Part shown: positions 34,798-42,936 of the stretch, one piece after another
Layout: each line of letters begins with the position of its first letter
How positions within the stretch are numbered: the first letter of the stretch is position 1
Source of the DNA: Microbacterium sp. RU33B
GTDB taxonomy: Bacteria; Actinomycetota; Actinomycetes; Actinomycetales; Microbacteriaceae
NCBI RefSeq assembly: GCF_900155915.1
Contig: NZ_FTPO01000001.1
Coordinates: 1,674,001 to 1,738,000 of the forward strand
Direction of reading: 5' to 3'
Length of the DNA stretch: 64,000 nucleotides
The notes under the pieces: model-generated
Told to the model about the DNA's origin: nothing
Database searches by the model: none
Seen by the model: the letters and a program-made list of their open reading frames with translations, nothing else
Program-made: the position numbers and the translations under genes

Positions 34798-35886
34798 TCA
34801 GGCATCCGGACGCGCGTTCTGCCCGGCCTTCTCCCTCTCCCTCTGCGCGCGCTCGCGCTGCTGCGCGGCCAGGTCGGTGCGCTCCTTCTTCTCATCGAGG
34901 CGCGCGGCCTTGAGCTCCTCCGTCGCGATCCGCACCGATTCCTCGGCCCGGCGGACCCGGCGCTGCATGAACGTGGATGCCCCGTACTTCGAGCGAACGC
35001 GATCCTGCTGCTCTTCGACGCCCGTGACGATGTAGGCGCTCGAGATGAGGATGACCTGCGCAGACAGGTTCAGCCACAGCAGGAGGGCGATGAGCGACGC
35101 GAACGACGCAAGCAGCGGGTTCGAGCTCGCTCCCCCGACGAACAGGCCCGACAGCTGCTGCAGCACGGTGAGCCCGACGGCGCCGAGAAGCGCTCCCGCC
35201 CAGAGGGTGCGCGCGGGTGCGGTCACGCCCGAAAGGACGCGGAACAGCACCGCGATCACCGCCGCGTCGAGCGCGAACACGATGACGAGCGCGACGATGC
35301 GACCGCCGACTTGCGCGAGCGGGTGGTCGGACGAGAGCCCCAGCCACCCGTTGATCGCGTCGGCGCCCGCCGTGGCGAAGGCGGTGACGACCGCCGAAAC
35401 GCCGAGCGCGCCGCCGAGCGCGAGAGCCAGCATCAGGTTGCGAAGGATCACCCAGATGAACAGAACGTCGTCGTGCACCTTTCCGGCGATGACGCGCAGC
35501 GCCGTGCGCAACGATCCGACCGCGCCGATCGCCGCGCCGAGGAGACCGACCAGAGAGAGGATGCCGGCGATGGTGAGGCCGGCGGGAGCCTGGATGTCGG
35601 CGGGATCGATCAGGCCGTCTTCGCCGAGGAGTCCGGGAATGGCTGCGTTCACGCCGTCGATGAGCGCCTGCCAGGCGACCGGGTTGCCCGCCAGCCACAG
35701 TGCGGCGACCGAGAATCCGAGCAGCACGCCCGCGAAGACGCTGAACAGCGTGCGATACGTGATGCTGTCGGCGAGCATCGGCCCGCGGCGCTCGGAGTAC
35801 AGCAGGAACGCGCGCACGAGGCGGAGGGTGAGCGCCCACGCGATGATGCGGGCGGGAAGAGGGCGGGATGCCGCAGTGTCGGCCAT
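34798..35886 (-). CDS. YihY/BrkB-family inner membrane protein
   Basis: A 362-residue protein with about six membrane helices. It has the family opening SERRGPMLADSITYRTLFSVFAG, GTG-rich helix LTIAGILSLVGLLGAAIGAVG, and ALLLWLNLSAQVILISSAYI, followed by a long basic-acidic cytoplasmic C-terminus (about 300-362, rich in Arg, Lys and Glu) likely to be a coiled coil. The family is often annotated ribonuclease BN in error; function is unknown. Confidence 0.9.
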   Translation of the reverse strand: MADTAASRPLPARIIAWALTLRLVRAFLLYSERRGPMLADSITYRTLFSVFAGVLLGFSVAALWLAGNPVAWQALIDGVNAAIPGLLGEDGLIDPADIQAPAGLTIAGILSLVGLLGAAIGAVGSLRTALRVIAGKVHDDVLFIWVILRNLMLALALGGALGVSAVVTAFATAGADAINGWLGLSSDHPLAQVGGRIVALVIVFALDAAVIAVLFRVLSGVTAPARTLWAGALLGAVGLTVLQQLSGLFVGGASSNPLLASFASLIALLLWLNLSAQVILISSAYIVTGVEEQQDRVRSKYGASTFMQRRVRRAEESVRIATEELKAARLDEKKERTDLAAQQRERAQREREKAGQNARPDA

Positions 35887-35892
35887 CCCGTC

Positions 35893-35898
35893 AGGCTA
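35893..35898 (-). promoter_or_regulatory. -10 box (TAGCCT) of the BrkB-family gene
   Basis: On the minus strand TAGCCT, GACGGG, ATG 35886. Confidence 0.63.
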
Positions 35899-35942
35899 GC
35901 GGGCGCGCGCGACCTCGTTCGGAGGGGTTGACAGCGGGGCCG

Positions 35943-36620
35943 CTAGCGACCGAGGGAGAAGCTGCCGAGCACGTCGCCCGCGAAGACTCCGACCCAGGCG
36001 CCCAGGATCATCCAGGGACCGAACGGGATCGCGGTGCGGCGGTCCGCCCGGCGGGCGACGAGGAGGATCGCGCCGAACACGCCGCCGAGGAGGAAGCCGG
36101 CGAAGGCGCCGACCACGAGCGACGACCATCCGGCCCACCCCAGGAGCAGCCCGAGCAGACCGGCGAGCTTCACGTCGCCTCCGCCCATGGCACCCGGACG
36201 GATGACGCGCAGGAGGAAGTAGAACGCGAAGAGCAGCAGCATGCCCGTCGCAGCCCGCAGGAGCGCGGACCACGGGGCGCCGAGCAGGCACGCGGCGATG
36301 AGCGCTCCCCCGACCACGAGATAGCCGGGCAGCACGATCGCGTTCGGCAGCCGGTGCGTGTCGAGGTCGATGACGGTCAGAGCGATGCTGACGGCGGCGA
36401 AGAACAGGTACGCGAGCACGACGGGGATCAGCGCTGGACCCGGTAAGGCGGACGCCGCGGGGATCCACCACGTGATCGCGGCGAACGCGAGCCCGGTTCC
36501 GGCGATCACGACGACCGTTCGCGTCCGTCCATGTGCGACGGCGCGGGCGATGAAGGCCCCGGCGAGGAGACCCACCAGACCGGCGGCGACGACCAGGCCG
36601 ACGTGGAGCGCAGTCGGCAT
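35943..36620 (-). CDS. A24 prepilin peptidase (short form)
   Basis: A 225-residue membrane aspartyl protease with about seven helices. The two catalytic Asp sites are visible: IDLDTHRLPN (near 85-87) and GAMGGGDVKLAG (near 148). It lacks the N-terminal methyltransferase domain of bacterial PilD, as in actinobacterial and TadV/CpaA-like enzymes. No pilin, Tad or type II secretion gene is nearby, so its substrate is elsewhere. ATG 36620 is supported by GAGGAGA upstream; the frame continues to 36719 through the palindrome described separately, which is very unlikely to be coding. Confidence 0.9.
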   Translation of the reverse strand: MPTALHVGLVVAAGLVGLLAGAFIARAVAHGRTRTVVVIAGTGLAFAAITWWIPAASALPGPALIPVVLAYLFFAAVSIALTVIDLDTHRLPNAIVLPGYLVVGGALIAACLLGAPWSALLRAATGMLLLFAFYFLLRVIRPGAMGGGDVKLAGLLGLLLGWAGWSSLVVGAFAGFLLGGVFGAILLVARRADRRTAIPFGPWMILGAWVGVFAGDVLGSFSLGR

Positions 36621-36696
36621 GTCAGAACGTTCTCCTCGATTGCGAGGCGATGGGACGCCGCGCTCCCCAGAAGCGCGTGCCCCCTTCCCCGGAAGC

Positions 36697-36726
36697 AATG
36701 ATGAGAGTGCTCTCATCATTTGTCAA
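36697..36726 (-). promoter_or_regulatory. Promoter with TTGACA and a large perfect inverted repeat
   Basis: Arms AATGATGAGAG and CTCTCATCATT (36697-36707 and 36710-36720) are perfect 11-bp inverted repeats around 2 bases. On the minus strand TTGACA (complement 36721-36726) abuts the repeat, and CATCAT lies 17 bases later as a -10. The palindrome fills the -35/-10 spacer, as an operator would. The next gene on this strand is the prepilin peptidase. Confidence 0.78.
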
Positions 36727-36781
36727 CGCGCGCGCATCACAGATCGATAACGGTGCCGGATGCCGCGATCGAGGCGTCGAC

Positions 36782-37078
36782 TCAGGCGTCCAGAACCTCG
36801 AGCCGGACGGCGACGACACCCCCGTCGACGATGCCCTCGGCATCCCGTACCGACTTCTTCAGAGGGAGCACGTACGCACCGCGGGCGCTGTCGGGGAAGA
36901 TCGAGGTGCGCCAGTCCGAACCGCCGATGCGCGCCTGCACCCGCACCGATCCGAACCCGCGCGCGGGCCTCGGGATCTCGCGGATCTGAGCGCTCAGGTC
37001 GTCCGGCAGCGCGGCGAAGAACCAGCTCTCGGTGCGTGCGTCCCACAGGAACACGTCGGCATCGAACTCGACGATCAT
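36782..37078 (-). CDS. DUF1905 protein
   Basis: A 98-residue protein with the DUF1905 pattern: FDADVFLWDARTESWFFAAL, PDDLSAQIREI, GFGSVRVQARIGGSDWRTSI, FPDSARGAYVLPLKKSVRDA and a final beta strand. The family forms a small beta-barrel often fused to YdeI-like domains. Function is unknown. Its ATG overlaps the stop of a 23-codon ORF as ATGA. Confidence 0.88.
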   Translation of the reverse strand: MIVEFDADVFLWDARTESWFFAALPDDLSAQIREIPRPARGFGSVRVQARIGGSDWRTSIFPDSARGAYVLPLKKSVRDAEGIVDGGVVAVRLEVLDA

Positions 37079-37146
37079 GCCGCACGCCGGGTGACGAGAC
37101 GAGAGACCTGCGCCGGACGGCCGAATCGAGGGGTGGGTGCGCGCAT
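37075..37146 (-). CDS. Putative 23-residue leaderless upstream ORF coupled to DUF1905
   Basis: ATG 37146 lies six bases after TAGGGT (complement 37153-37158). It opens a 23-codon basic ORF (MRAPTPRFGRPAQ...) that ends with TGA inside the DUF1905 start (ATGA). The DUF1905 gene has no good ribosome site of its own, so translation of the small ORF may deliver ribosomes to it. This is inferred from layout; no peptide homology was recognised. Confidence 0.5.
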   Translation of the reverse strand: MRAPTPRFGRPAQVSRLVTRRAA

Positions 37147-37152
37147 GCCGTC

Positions 37153-37158
37153 ACCCTA
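37153..37158 (-). promoter_or_regulatory. -10 box (TAGGGT) of the 23-codon ORF
   Basis: TAGGGT-N6-ATG on the minus strand, 57 bases from a similar divergent box at 37203. Confidence 0.5.
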
Positions 37159-37202
37159 TCGAGGGCCTCTGACGCTCCTCCGACTGCCCGGCCGCGCCGA
37201 AC

Positions 37203-37208
37203 TAGGCT
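37203..37208 (+). promoter_or_regulatory. -10 box (TAGGCT) of the beta-lactamase-like gene
   Basis: TAGGCT, CGACGC, ATG 37215; no ribosome site. Confidence 0.7.
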
Positions 37209-37214
37209 CGACGC

Positions 37215-38408
37215 ATGATCAGCCCCGCGATCGCCGACGCCGTCGATCGCGCCCTCGACCGGGCGGTCGCCGCGGGGGTGCCCTACGTGATCGGCGGCGT
37301 CACGGACGGCGCGGGCGCGCAGCACGTGGGAGCGGCAGGACAGCGCTCGCCCGAGACGGCGGATGCCGCGATGCCCGACACCGTCATCGCACTGTTCTCG
37401 GTGACGAAGGCCTTCACCGCCACAGCGGCACTGCAGTGCGTCGAAGACGGCGTGCTCGACCTCGACGCACCGGCCCGGTCGTACCTTCCCGCGATCGGCG
37501 ACCTCGACGTGCTCGAGGAGATCGCGGCTGACGGCACCGTGAGCACCAGACCCCCGACGCGCGAGATCACGTCCCGGATGCTGCTGCAGCACACCTCGGG
37601 ACTCGGGTACGACATCTTCGACGAACGCTACGCGGCGCTCGCGCGCCGGAGGCGGTCGCACCCCACCGCCACTCCTCTGCGCGATTCCCTCCGGACGCCT
37701 CTCCTGCACGACCCCGGCGAACGGTGGACGTACGGCACCTCGACGGACTGGCTCGGACTCCTCGTCGCCGAGGTGCGCGGACGCCGCCTCGAGGGCGTGC
37801 TGCGCACGGGCATCTTCGAGCCGTGCGGCCTGGAGTCGACCTCGTTCGACGTGACGCCGTCGATGCGGTCGCGCCTCGGCGCGCTGCACCGCCGCGGGCG
37901 GGACGGATCGATCGTCGCGACCTCGTCGACGCCGCCGGACACGCCTGAGCTCGACATGGGCGGACAGGGCCTCTTCTCCACCGTGCCCGACGTGCTGCGG
38001 TTCCTCGGCGTGTGGCTCGGTGACGGCTCGGCGGAACGCGGCCGGGTGCTGCGGCCGGAGACCGTCGCGTGGGCGGTGCGGAGGATCCCCGGGCTCGAGG
38101 TGACGCCGCTGCGCTCGGCGCTCCCCGCGCTCGCGTGCGACGCGGGCTTCCCCGGACCCGCGACATCATGGGCGCACTCGTTCCTCTTCGAGGATGCGGA
38201 TGTCGCGGGGCGGCGCCGAGCCGGAACGCTGTCGTGGGCGGGGCTCGGCAACGTCTTCTACTGGATCGATCGCACCTCGGGGACGGCCGGCGTGTGGGCG
38301 GCTCAGTTCATGCCGTTCCTGGATCCGCTCGCGACATCCGGATTCGACGCTTTCGAGAGAGCCGTCTACGGGGCTTCGCTCGGCGCGGGAGACGCGACGG
38401 CCGGCTGA
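37215..38408 (+). CDS. Beta-lactamase-family serine hydrolase (class C / esterase type)
   Basis: A 397-residue serine hydrolase. The SxxK nucleophile is S62-V-T-K65 in LFSVTKAFTATAALQ. The second motif Tyr lies in RWTYGTSTDWLGLL, and a later GTLSWAGLGNVFYWIDR takes the place of the KTG motif. No signal peptide is seen, which suggests a cytoplasmic esterase or D-aminopeptidase-like enzyme rather than an antibiotic-resistance enzyme. Substrate unknown. Confidence 0.88.
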   Translation: MISPAIADAVDRALDRAVAAGVPYVIGGVTDGAGAQHVGAAGQRSPETADAAMPDTVIALFSVTKAFTATAALQCVEDGVLDLDAPARSYLPAIGDLDVLEEIAADGTVSTRPPTREITSRMLLQHTSGLGYDIFDERYAALARRRRSHPTATPLRDSLRTPLLHDPGERWTYGTSTDWLGLLVAEVRGRRLEGVLRTGIFEPCGLESTSFDVTPSMRSRLGALHRRGRDGSIVATSSTPPDTPELDMGGQGLFSTVPDVLRFLGVWLGDGSAERGRVLRPETVAWAVRRIPGLEVTPLRSALPALACDAGFPGPATSWAHSFLFEDADVAGRRRAGTLSWAGLGNVFYWIDRTSGTAGVWAAQFMPFLDPLATSGFDAFERAVYGASLGAGDATAG

Positions 38409-38425
38409 TCAGCCTGCCGGTCGAT

Positions 38426-39415
38426 TCACCAGTGCGGGTGGATCTCGTCGCGGAGGAGCTCGTCGTACACGCGGTGCACGGCCTCGTCGAAAGCCTCGAG
38501 CGAGCCGTCGGCGATGAGCGCGGCGGCGTCGGCGTTCGACTCCGCCTGGGCGACGCTGCGCGCACCCGGGATCGCGCTCGTGACGCCGGTCTGCGCTGCG
38601 ATCCAGGCGAGCGTGGCCGCGGGGAGCGTGACGCCCTCCGGCAGCACGGCCGTGAGCCGCTGGACCGCCTGGAGCCCCAGGTCGTAGTCGACGCCCGAAA
38701 AGGTCTCGCCGCGGTCGAACGCCTCGCCGTGCCGGTTGTAGGAGCGGTGATCGTCGGACGAGAACGTCGTCGCAGCGGAGTACTTCCCGCTCAGCAGGCC
38801 GGACGCGAGCGGAACGCGCGCGAAGATCGAGACGCCCGCCACCGCGGCCGCGGGAAGCACGGCATCGAGCGGCTTGAGCCGGAACGGGTTGAAGATGATC
38901 TGCACATTGGTGACGTTCGGACGCGCGATCGCCGCGAGCGCCTGGTCGCACGTCTCCACCGAGACGCCGTAGGCGGAGATGGCGCCGTCGTCGACGAGCG
39001 CGTCGAGCGCGTCGTAGACCGCGGCGTCTTCGATGACGGCCGTGGGCGGGCAGTGCAGCTGCACCAGGTCGAGGGTGTCCACGCCGAGATTGCGGCGGCT
39101 GCGGTCGGTCCACGCGCGGAAGTTCGCCGGGACGTAGTTCTCGGGCTCCTGCTCCATCCGGCGCCCCATCTTGGTGGCGACGGTGATGTCGAGCTCGGGA
39201 CGCGCGGCGAGGAACCGGCCGATGATCGACTCGGACCGACCGTCGCCGTACACGTCGGCGGTGTCGAACAGCGTGACGCCCCGGGCGACGGATGCCTCGA
39301 GCACGGCTTCTGCGTCTGCTTCGCTGACGTCGCCCCAATCGGCGCCGAGCTGCCAGGTGCCGAGTCCGATGGCCGAGACGTCGCGACCGGTGCGTCCGAG
39401 GGGGCGCTGCTGCAT
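38426..39415 (-). CDS. Aldo/keto reductase
   Basis: A 329-residue NADPH-dependent oxidoreductase with a TIM barrel. The N-terminus is PLGRTGRDVSAIGLGTWQLG. The catalytic set is visible: Asp in LFDTADVYG, Tyr in the same motif, Lys in ATKMGRR and His in LVQLHCPP. The C-terminal cofactor site is SAIPGARSVAQAESNA. ATG 39415 follows AAAGGA. It is convergent with the hydrolase gene. Substrate is unknown. Confidence 0.91.
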   Translation of the reverse strand: MQQRPLGRTGRDVSAIGLGTWQLGADWGDVSEADAEAVLEASVARGVTLFDTADVYGDGRSESIIGRFLAARPELDITVATKMGRRMEQEPENYVPANFRAWTDRSRRNLGVDTLDLVQLHCPPTAVIEDAAVYDALDALVDDGAISAYGVSVETCDQALAAIARPNVTNVQIIFNPFRLKPLDAVLPAAAVAGVSIFARVPLASGLLSGKYSAATTFSSDDHRSYNRHGEAFDRGETFSGVDYDLGLQAVQRLTAVLPEGVTLPAATLAWIAAQTGVTSAIPGARSVAQAESNADAAALIADGSLEAFDEAVHRVYDELLRDEIHPHW

Positions 39416-39571
39416 GGTGTGTCCTTTCGGGGCGTGGAACCAGCATGGCACTGACCGGCGACGTCGGGGCGGCTCGATGACCGGCACGTCGCGCCATCGT
39501 ACGCATCTTCTATTTCGACTGGCCGGCGTCCCCATCATGTCGTATCTTTCTTCGAAAGAGAGGGGGAGGTC

Positions 39572-40000
39572 ATGGAGTGGCATCCGGTGATCGACGCGGT
39601 GGAAGGCCCGACCGGCGCGTGGCACCTGCTGGATGCGTCCGGCGCGCGCATCGGCCGGATCGAGCTGCGGCGCGTCATGAACGGCACGGAACTGCGCTAC
39701 CGCGTCGAGTTCCGCGGCGACGTCATCGGGTGGGCCGTCAGCCTGCGCACCGCGTGCGAGCGGCTGAATCAGGCATACCTCCGCACCCACGGACCCGGTG
39801 GAGGCGCCATGGCCGACTGGGGCGAGGCGACTCGACGCCGTGCCGCCCACGCACGCGCGGTCGAGGCGCACGGCCTCCGCGGCGGGAACGGCGGGAACGG
39901 CGGGAACGGCGGGAACGGCGGGAACGGCGGGAACGGCGCGCCGGCGAGCACTCCCCCACGCCACGGAGGGGGCCGGCCTACCGGCCGACCCCCTCCGTGA
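39572..40000 (+). CDS. Hypothetical protein with (GGN)6 repeat
   Basis: A 142-residue protein I do not recognise. Residues 1-85 form a compact part (MEWHPVIDAVEGPTGAWHLL, two predicted strands and an LRTACERLNQAYLRTH helix), followed by an Ala/Arg segment, a glycine-asparagine repeat (about 104-121) and a Pro/Gly/Arg tail. A strong GAGGGGGAGG precedes ATG 39572, and a small CTTTC-TTC-GAAAG inverted repeat (39546-39558) sits just before it. The stop codon lies in a terminator hairpin. Real expression is likely because of the ribosome site; function unknown. Confidence 0.68.
   Translation: MEWHPVIDAVEGPTGAWHLLDASGARIGRIELRRVMNGTELRYRVEFRGDVIGWAVSLRTACERLNQAYLRTHGPGGGAMADWGEATRRRAAHARAVEAHGLRGGNGGNGGNGGNGGNGGNGAPASTPPRHGGGRPTGRPPP
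39881..39934. repeat. Six perfect copies of a 9-bp tandem repeat
   Basis: GGCGGGAAC is repeated six times without change, encoding Gly-Gly-Asn. Perfect conservation suggests recent slippage and possible copy-number variation; a multiple of three keeps the frame. Confidence 0.92.
39962..39999 (-). terminator. Long hairpin terminator of adhE, overlapping the end of the (GGN)6 gene
   Basis: A 17-bp stem (39962-39978 with 39983-39999) and 4-base loop. In minus-strand RNA every position pairs (one G-U); in plus-strand RNA the same position is a C-A mismatch. This favours a role at the adhE 3' end. The plus-strand gene's last codons and stop lie in the right arm. Confidence 0.72.
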
Positions 40001-40014
40001 GGGATGTCGCGGGG

Positions 40015-42801
40015 CTACGCCTTCGCCGCGACCTTCTTGGCGGCCTTGGGGGCAGCCGCCTCGCGTGCCGGCGCGACGACGCCCGACGCATCGGCCATCG
40101 CGGTGGTCGGCGCGGCGGCCTCCGCATCCGCGGCCTTCGCCGCATCGGCATCCGCTGCCTTCGCCGCGACGCCGCGGTGGGCGCGCACCTCATCGAACGA
40201 CGTGCCGTAGTAGGCCGCCTCCATGAGCGTCTTCATGTCGGCGATCATCGGCATGCGCGGGTTGGCGGGGGCGCACTGGTCTTCGTACGCCGCCATTGCG
40301 ATCTCGTGGAGGCGCCCGATGAAGTCGGCCTCGTCGACGCCCTGCGCCTGGAACGAGCGCTCGATGCCGACCTTGTCGCGAAGCTCTTCCACGGCACGTG
40401 CGTAGCTCTCGACACCCTCCTCCGGAGTCGAGGCCGGGAGACCCAGGTGGGCGGCGATCTCCTGGAATCGTTCCGGCGCGATGTAGCGCTCGTACTTGGG
40501 CCAGCTCGTGAGCTTCGTCGGGATGCGGCCGTTGTAGCGGATCACGTGCGGGAGGTAGACCGCGTTGGTGCGGCCGTGGACGAGGTGGAACTTCGCCCCC
40601 GTCACGTGGGCCATCGCGTGCACGATCCCGAGGAACGCGTTTCCGAACGCCATGCCGGCGAGGGAGGCCGCGTTGTGCATCTTCTCCCGCGCCTTGAGCT
40701 CCGCGGCATTAGTGCTGTTCGGCCGGGCCTTCGCGCTCAGCTCGATGTTCTCGAAGATGAGCTTGATCGCGTGCAGCGCCAGGCCGTCGGTGTAGTCGTT
40801 CGCGTACACCGAGACATACGACTCGGTGGCGTGGGTGAGGGCGTCGAATCCGGCGTCCGCGACGAGGAACCCGGGCAGCACGCGAGTGAGCACGGGGTCG
40901 ATGATCGCGACCGAGGGGGTGAGGGCGTAGTCGGCGAGCGGGTACTTCATGCCCGTCTCGTCATCCGTGATGACCGCGAAGGGGGTCATCTCCGAGCCGG
41001 TGCCCGAGGTCGTGGGAATGCAGACCAGCTTGGCCAGCTTTCCGAGCTCGGGGAACTTGAACGCACGCTTGCGCACGTCGAAGAACTTCTCGCGCATGTC
41101 GGAGAACTGCATGTCGGGGTTCTCGTAGAGCAGCCACATGACCTTCGCGGCATCCATCGGCGAACCGCCGCCGAGGGCGATGATCGTGTCGGGCTTGAAC
41201 GCCCGCATCTCCGCGGCACCGGCGCGCACTTCGGAGACCTTCGGCTCCGGGCGCACGCGGTTCAGCAGCTGCACCTGAACGCGGTTCTCGCGGCGGTTCA
41301 GCACGTCCATGATCTTGTCGACGTAGCCGAGGTCGGTCATGGTCTGATCGGTGACGATCGTGACGCGCTCGAGGCCCTTCATGTCGGCGAGGTAGCGCAC
41401 CGCATTCGGCTCGAAGTACGTCTTCGCGGGGATCTTGAACCACTGCAGGTTGTTGTTGCGACGCCCGACGCGCTTCACGTTCAAGAGGTTCACCGCCGAG
41501 ACGTTGTTGGAGACCGAGTTGTGGCCGTACGACCCGCAGCCGAGGGTGAGCGACGGCATGAACGCGTTGTAGATGTCGCCGATGCCGCCCAGCGCCGACG
41601 GGGAGTTCTCGATGATGCGCACCGCCTTGACGCGCTCGGCGAAGCGGGCGATCACGGCGTCGTCGTTGGAGTGGATGGCGCCGGAGTGCCCGAGGCCGTC
41701 GAACTCCACCATCTGAGCGGAGAGCTCGATGCCCTCTTCGGGCGAGGAGGCGCGCAGCACGGCGAGCACCGGAGCGAGCTTCTCCCGGGTGAGGGGCTCC
41801 TGCGGTCCGACGCTCGAGACGTCGGCGAGGATGATCGACGTGTCTTCGGGAACGGAGAATCCCGCCTGCTCGGCGATCCACACCGGCGACTGGCCCACGA
41901 CCTTGGCGTTGAGCTTGGCGTCGGCGCAGTTCACGCTGTCGGCGGCGACGCCGAAGATGAACTCCTCCAGCATCCGCTTCTCGGCAGACGTCACGCGGTA
42001 GGCGTGCAGCCGCTCGAACTCGGCGAGCGCTTCGTCGGCGATGGGCTCATCGAGGATGACGGCCTGCTCCGAGGCGCACACCATGCCCATGTCGAACGAC
42101 TTCGACAGCACGACGTCGTTGACCGCGCGACCGACGTTCGCCGTGCGCTCGATGAACGCCGGCACGTTGCCGGCGCCGACACCCAGCGCGGGCTTGCCGC
42201 ACGAGTAGGCGGCGCGCACCATGGCGTTGCCGCCCGTGGCGAGGATGAGGGCGACCCCCGGGTGGTTCATCAGCTCGCCGGATGCCTCCATCGACGGCTC
42301 TTCGATCCACTGGATGCACGCGGCGGGGGCGCCGGCGGCGATCGCGGCGTCGCGCACGATGCGGGCGGCTTCGACGGAGCACTTCTGCGCCGACGGGTGG
42401 AAGCCGAAGACGATGGGGTTGCGGGTCTTCAGCGCAATCAGCGACTTGAAGATCGCGGTCGAGGTGGGGTTGGTGACCGGGGTGAGGCCTGCGATGACGC
42501 CGACGGGGTCGGCGATCTCGGTGATGCCGGTCAGCTCGTCGTGCGAGATGACCCCGACCGTCTTCTGGTTGATGATGGAGTTGGTGACGTGCTCGCACGC
42601 GAACATGTTCTTGACGGCCTTGTCTTCGAACAGGCCGCGGCCCGTCTCCTCGACGGCCATGACGGCGAGGTCGCCGTGGTGGTGCAGCGCCGCCACCGAG
42701 GCCTTCCGGACGATGTGGTCGACCTGTTCCTGCGTGAAGTCCGCGTACTCGGTGAGCGCTTCCTGCGCGCGAGTCACGAGTGTGTCGATCGCGGTAGACA
42801 T
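40015..42801 (-). CDS. adhE: Bifunctional acetaldehyde/alcohol dehydrogenase AdhE with Ala/Lys-rich tail
   Basis: A 928-residue fermentation enzyme reducing acetyl-CoA to ethanol while regenerating NAD+. The aldehyde dehydrogenase half (about 1-440) has [44 protein letters not shown] and catalytic C242 in [10 protein letters not shown]. The iron-alcohol dehydrogenase half (about 450-870) has [28 protein letters not shown] and the iron His residues around [24 protein letters not shown]. The last about 55 residues are an unusual low-complexity tail ([17 protein letters not shown] to [12 protein letters not shown]) beyond the normal family end. ATG 42801 has GAGGAGG upstream. Confidence 0.96.
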   Translation of the reverse strand: MSTAIDTLVTRAQEALTEYADFTQEQVDHIVRKASVAALHHHGDLAVMAVEETGRGLFEDKAVKNMFACEHVTNSIINQKTVGVISHDELTGITEIADPVGVIAGLTPVTNPTSTAIFKSLIALKTRNPIVFGFHPSAQKCSVEAARIVRDAAIAAGAPAACIQWIEEPSMEASGELMNHPGVALILATGGNAMVRAAYSCGKPALGVGAGNVPAFIERTANVGRAVNDVVLSKSFDMGMVCASEQAVILDEPIADEALAEFERLHAYRVTSAEKRMLEEFIFGVAADSVNCADAKLNAKVVGQSPVWIAEQAGFSVPEDTSIILADVSSVGPQEPLTREKLAPVLAVLRASSPEEGIELSAQMVEFDGLGHSGAIHSNDDAVIARFAERVKAVRIIENSPSALGGIGDIYNAFMPSLTLGCGSYGHNSVSNNVSAVNLLNVKRVGRRNNNLQWFKIPAKTYFEPNAVRYLADMKGLERVTIVTDQTMTDLGYVDKIMDVLNRRENRVQVQLLNRVRPEPKVSEVRAGAAEMRAFKPDTIIALGGGSPMDAAKVMWLLYENPDMQFSDMREKFFDVRKRAFKFPELGKLAKLVCIPTTSGTGSEMTPFAVITDDETGMKYPLADYALTPSVAIIDPVLTRVLPGFLVADAGFDALTHATESYVSVYANDYTDGLALHAIKLIFENIELSAKARPNSTNAAELKAREKMHNAASLAGMAFGNAFLGIVHAMAHVTGAKFHLVHGRTNAVYLPHVIRYNGRIPTKLTSWPKYERYIAPERFQEIAAHLGLPASTPEEGVESYARAVEELRDKVGIERSFQAQGVDEADFIGRLHEIAMAAYEDQCAPANPRMPMIADMKTLMEAAYYGTSFDEVRAHRGVAAKAADADAAKAADAEAAAPTTAMADASGVVAPAREAAAPKAAKKVAAKA

Positions 42802-42854
42802 CGGATTCCTCCTCATCAGGTCGGGCACGTTGCCCGAGCTCTGTCTGAGGCCGA

Positions 42855-42860
42855 GTCTAC
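42855..42860 (-). promoter_or_regulatory. -10 box (TAGACT) of adhE
   Basis: TAGACT on the minus strand puts transcription start near 42848. The DosR-type box is then centred at about -42 and the TGGTC/GACCA palindrome at about -24. Confidence 0.6.
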
Positions 42861-42863
42861 GAC

Positions 42864-42880
42864 GTGTGGTCTGACCACAC
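42864..42880. promoter_or_regulatory. Palindrome GTGTGGT-CTG-ACCACAC in the adhE promoter
   Basis: A perfect 7-3-7 inverted repeat between the presumed -10 and -35 positions, a classic repressor site. Its core TGGTCNGACCA fits the consensus of FadR/LldR-type GntR regulators and recurs upstream of nrdD. Confidence 0.7.
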
Positions 42881-42883
42881 ATA

Positions 42884-42897
42884 GGGACCAAAGTCCC
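42884..42897. promoter_or_regulatory. DosR-type box upstream of adhE
   Basis: GGGACCAAAGTCCC (5-4-5 inverted repeat) with flanking A and GA fits the mycobacterial DosR consensus TTSGGGACTWWAGTCCCSAA. It lies in the 135-base gap between adhE and the GAF-LuxR gene, at an activator position for adhE. Confidence 0.8.
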
Positions 42898-42936
42898 GAC
42901 TCCGGAACATGAGGAGAAGCGAGCGGATGCCGCGGC

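Noticed and set aside
34798..35886. Ribonuclease BN
   Set aside because: The name comes from an old misannotation of the YihY/BrkB membrane family; no nuclease motif is present.
37215..38408. Antibiotic-resistance beta-lactamase
   Set aside because: No signal peptide and a divergent third motif; the family is mostly esterases and peptidases.
39881..39934. CRISPR-like tandem repeat
   Set aside because: Nine-base units without spacers inside a coding frame; a microsatellite, not an array.
39577..42912. A 1111-codon open frame opposite adhE
   Set aside because: Antisense shadow covering the adhE promoter and the neighbouring gene; no plausible protein features.
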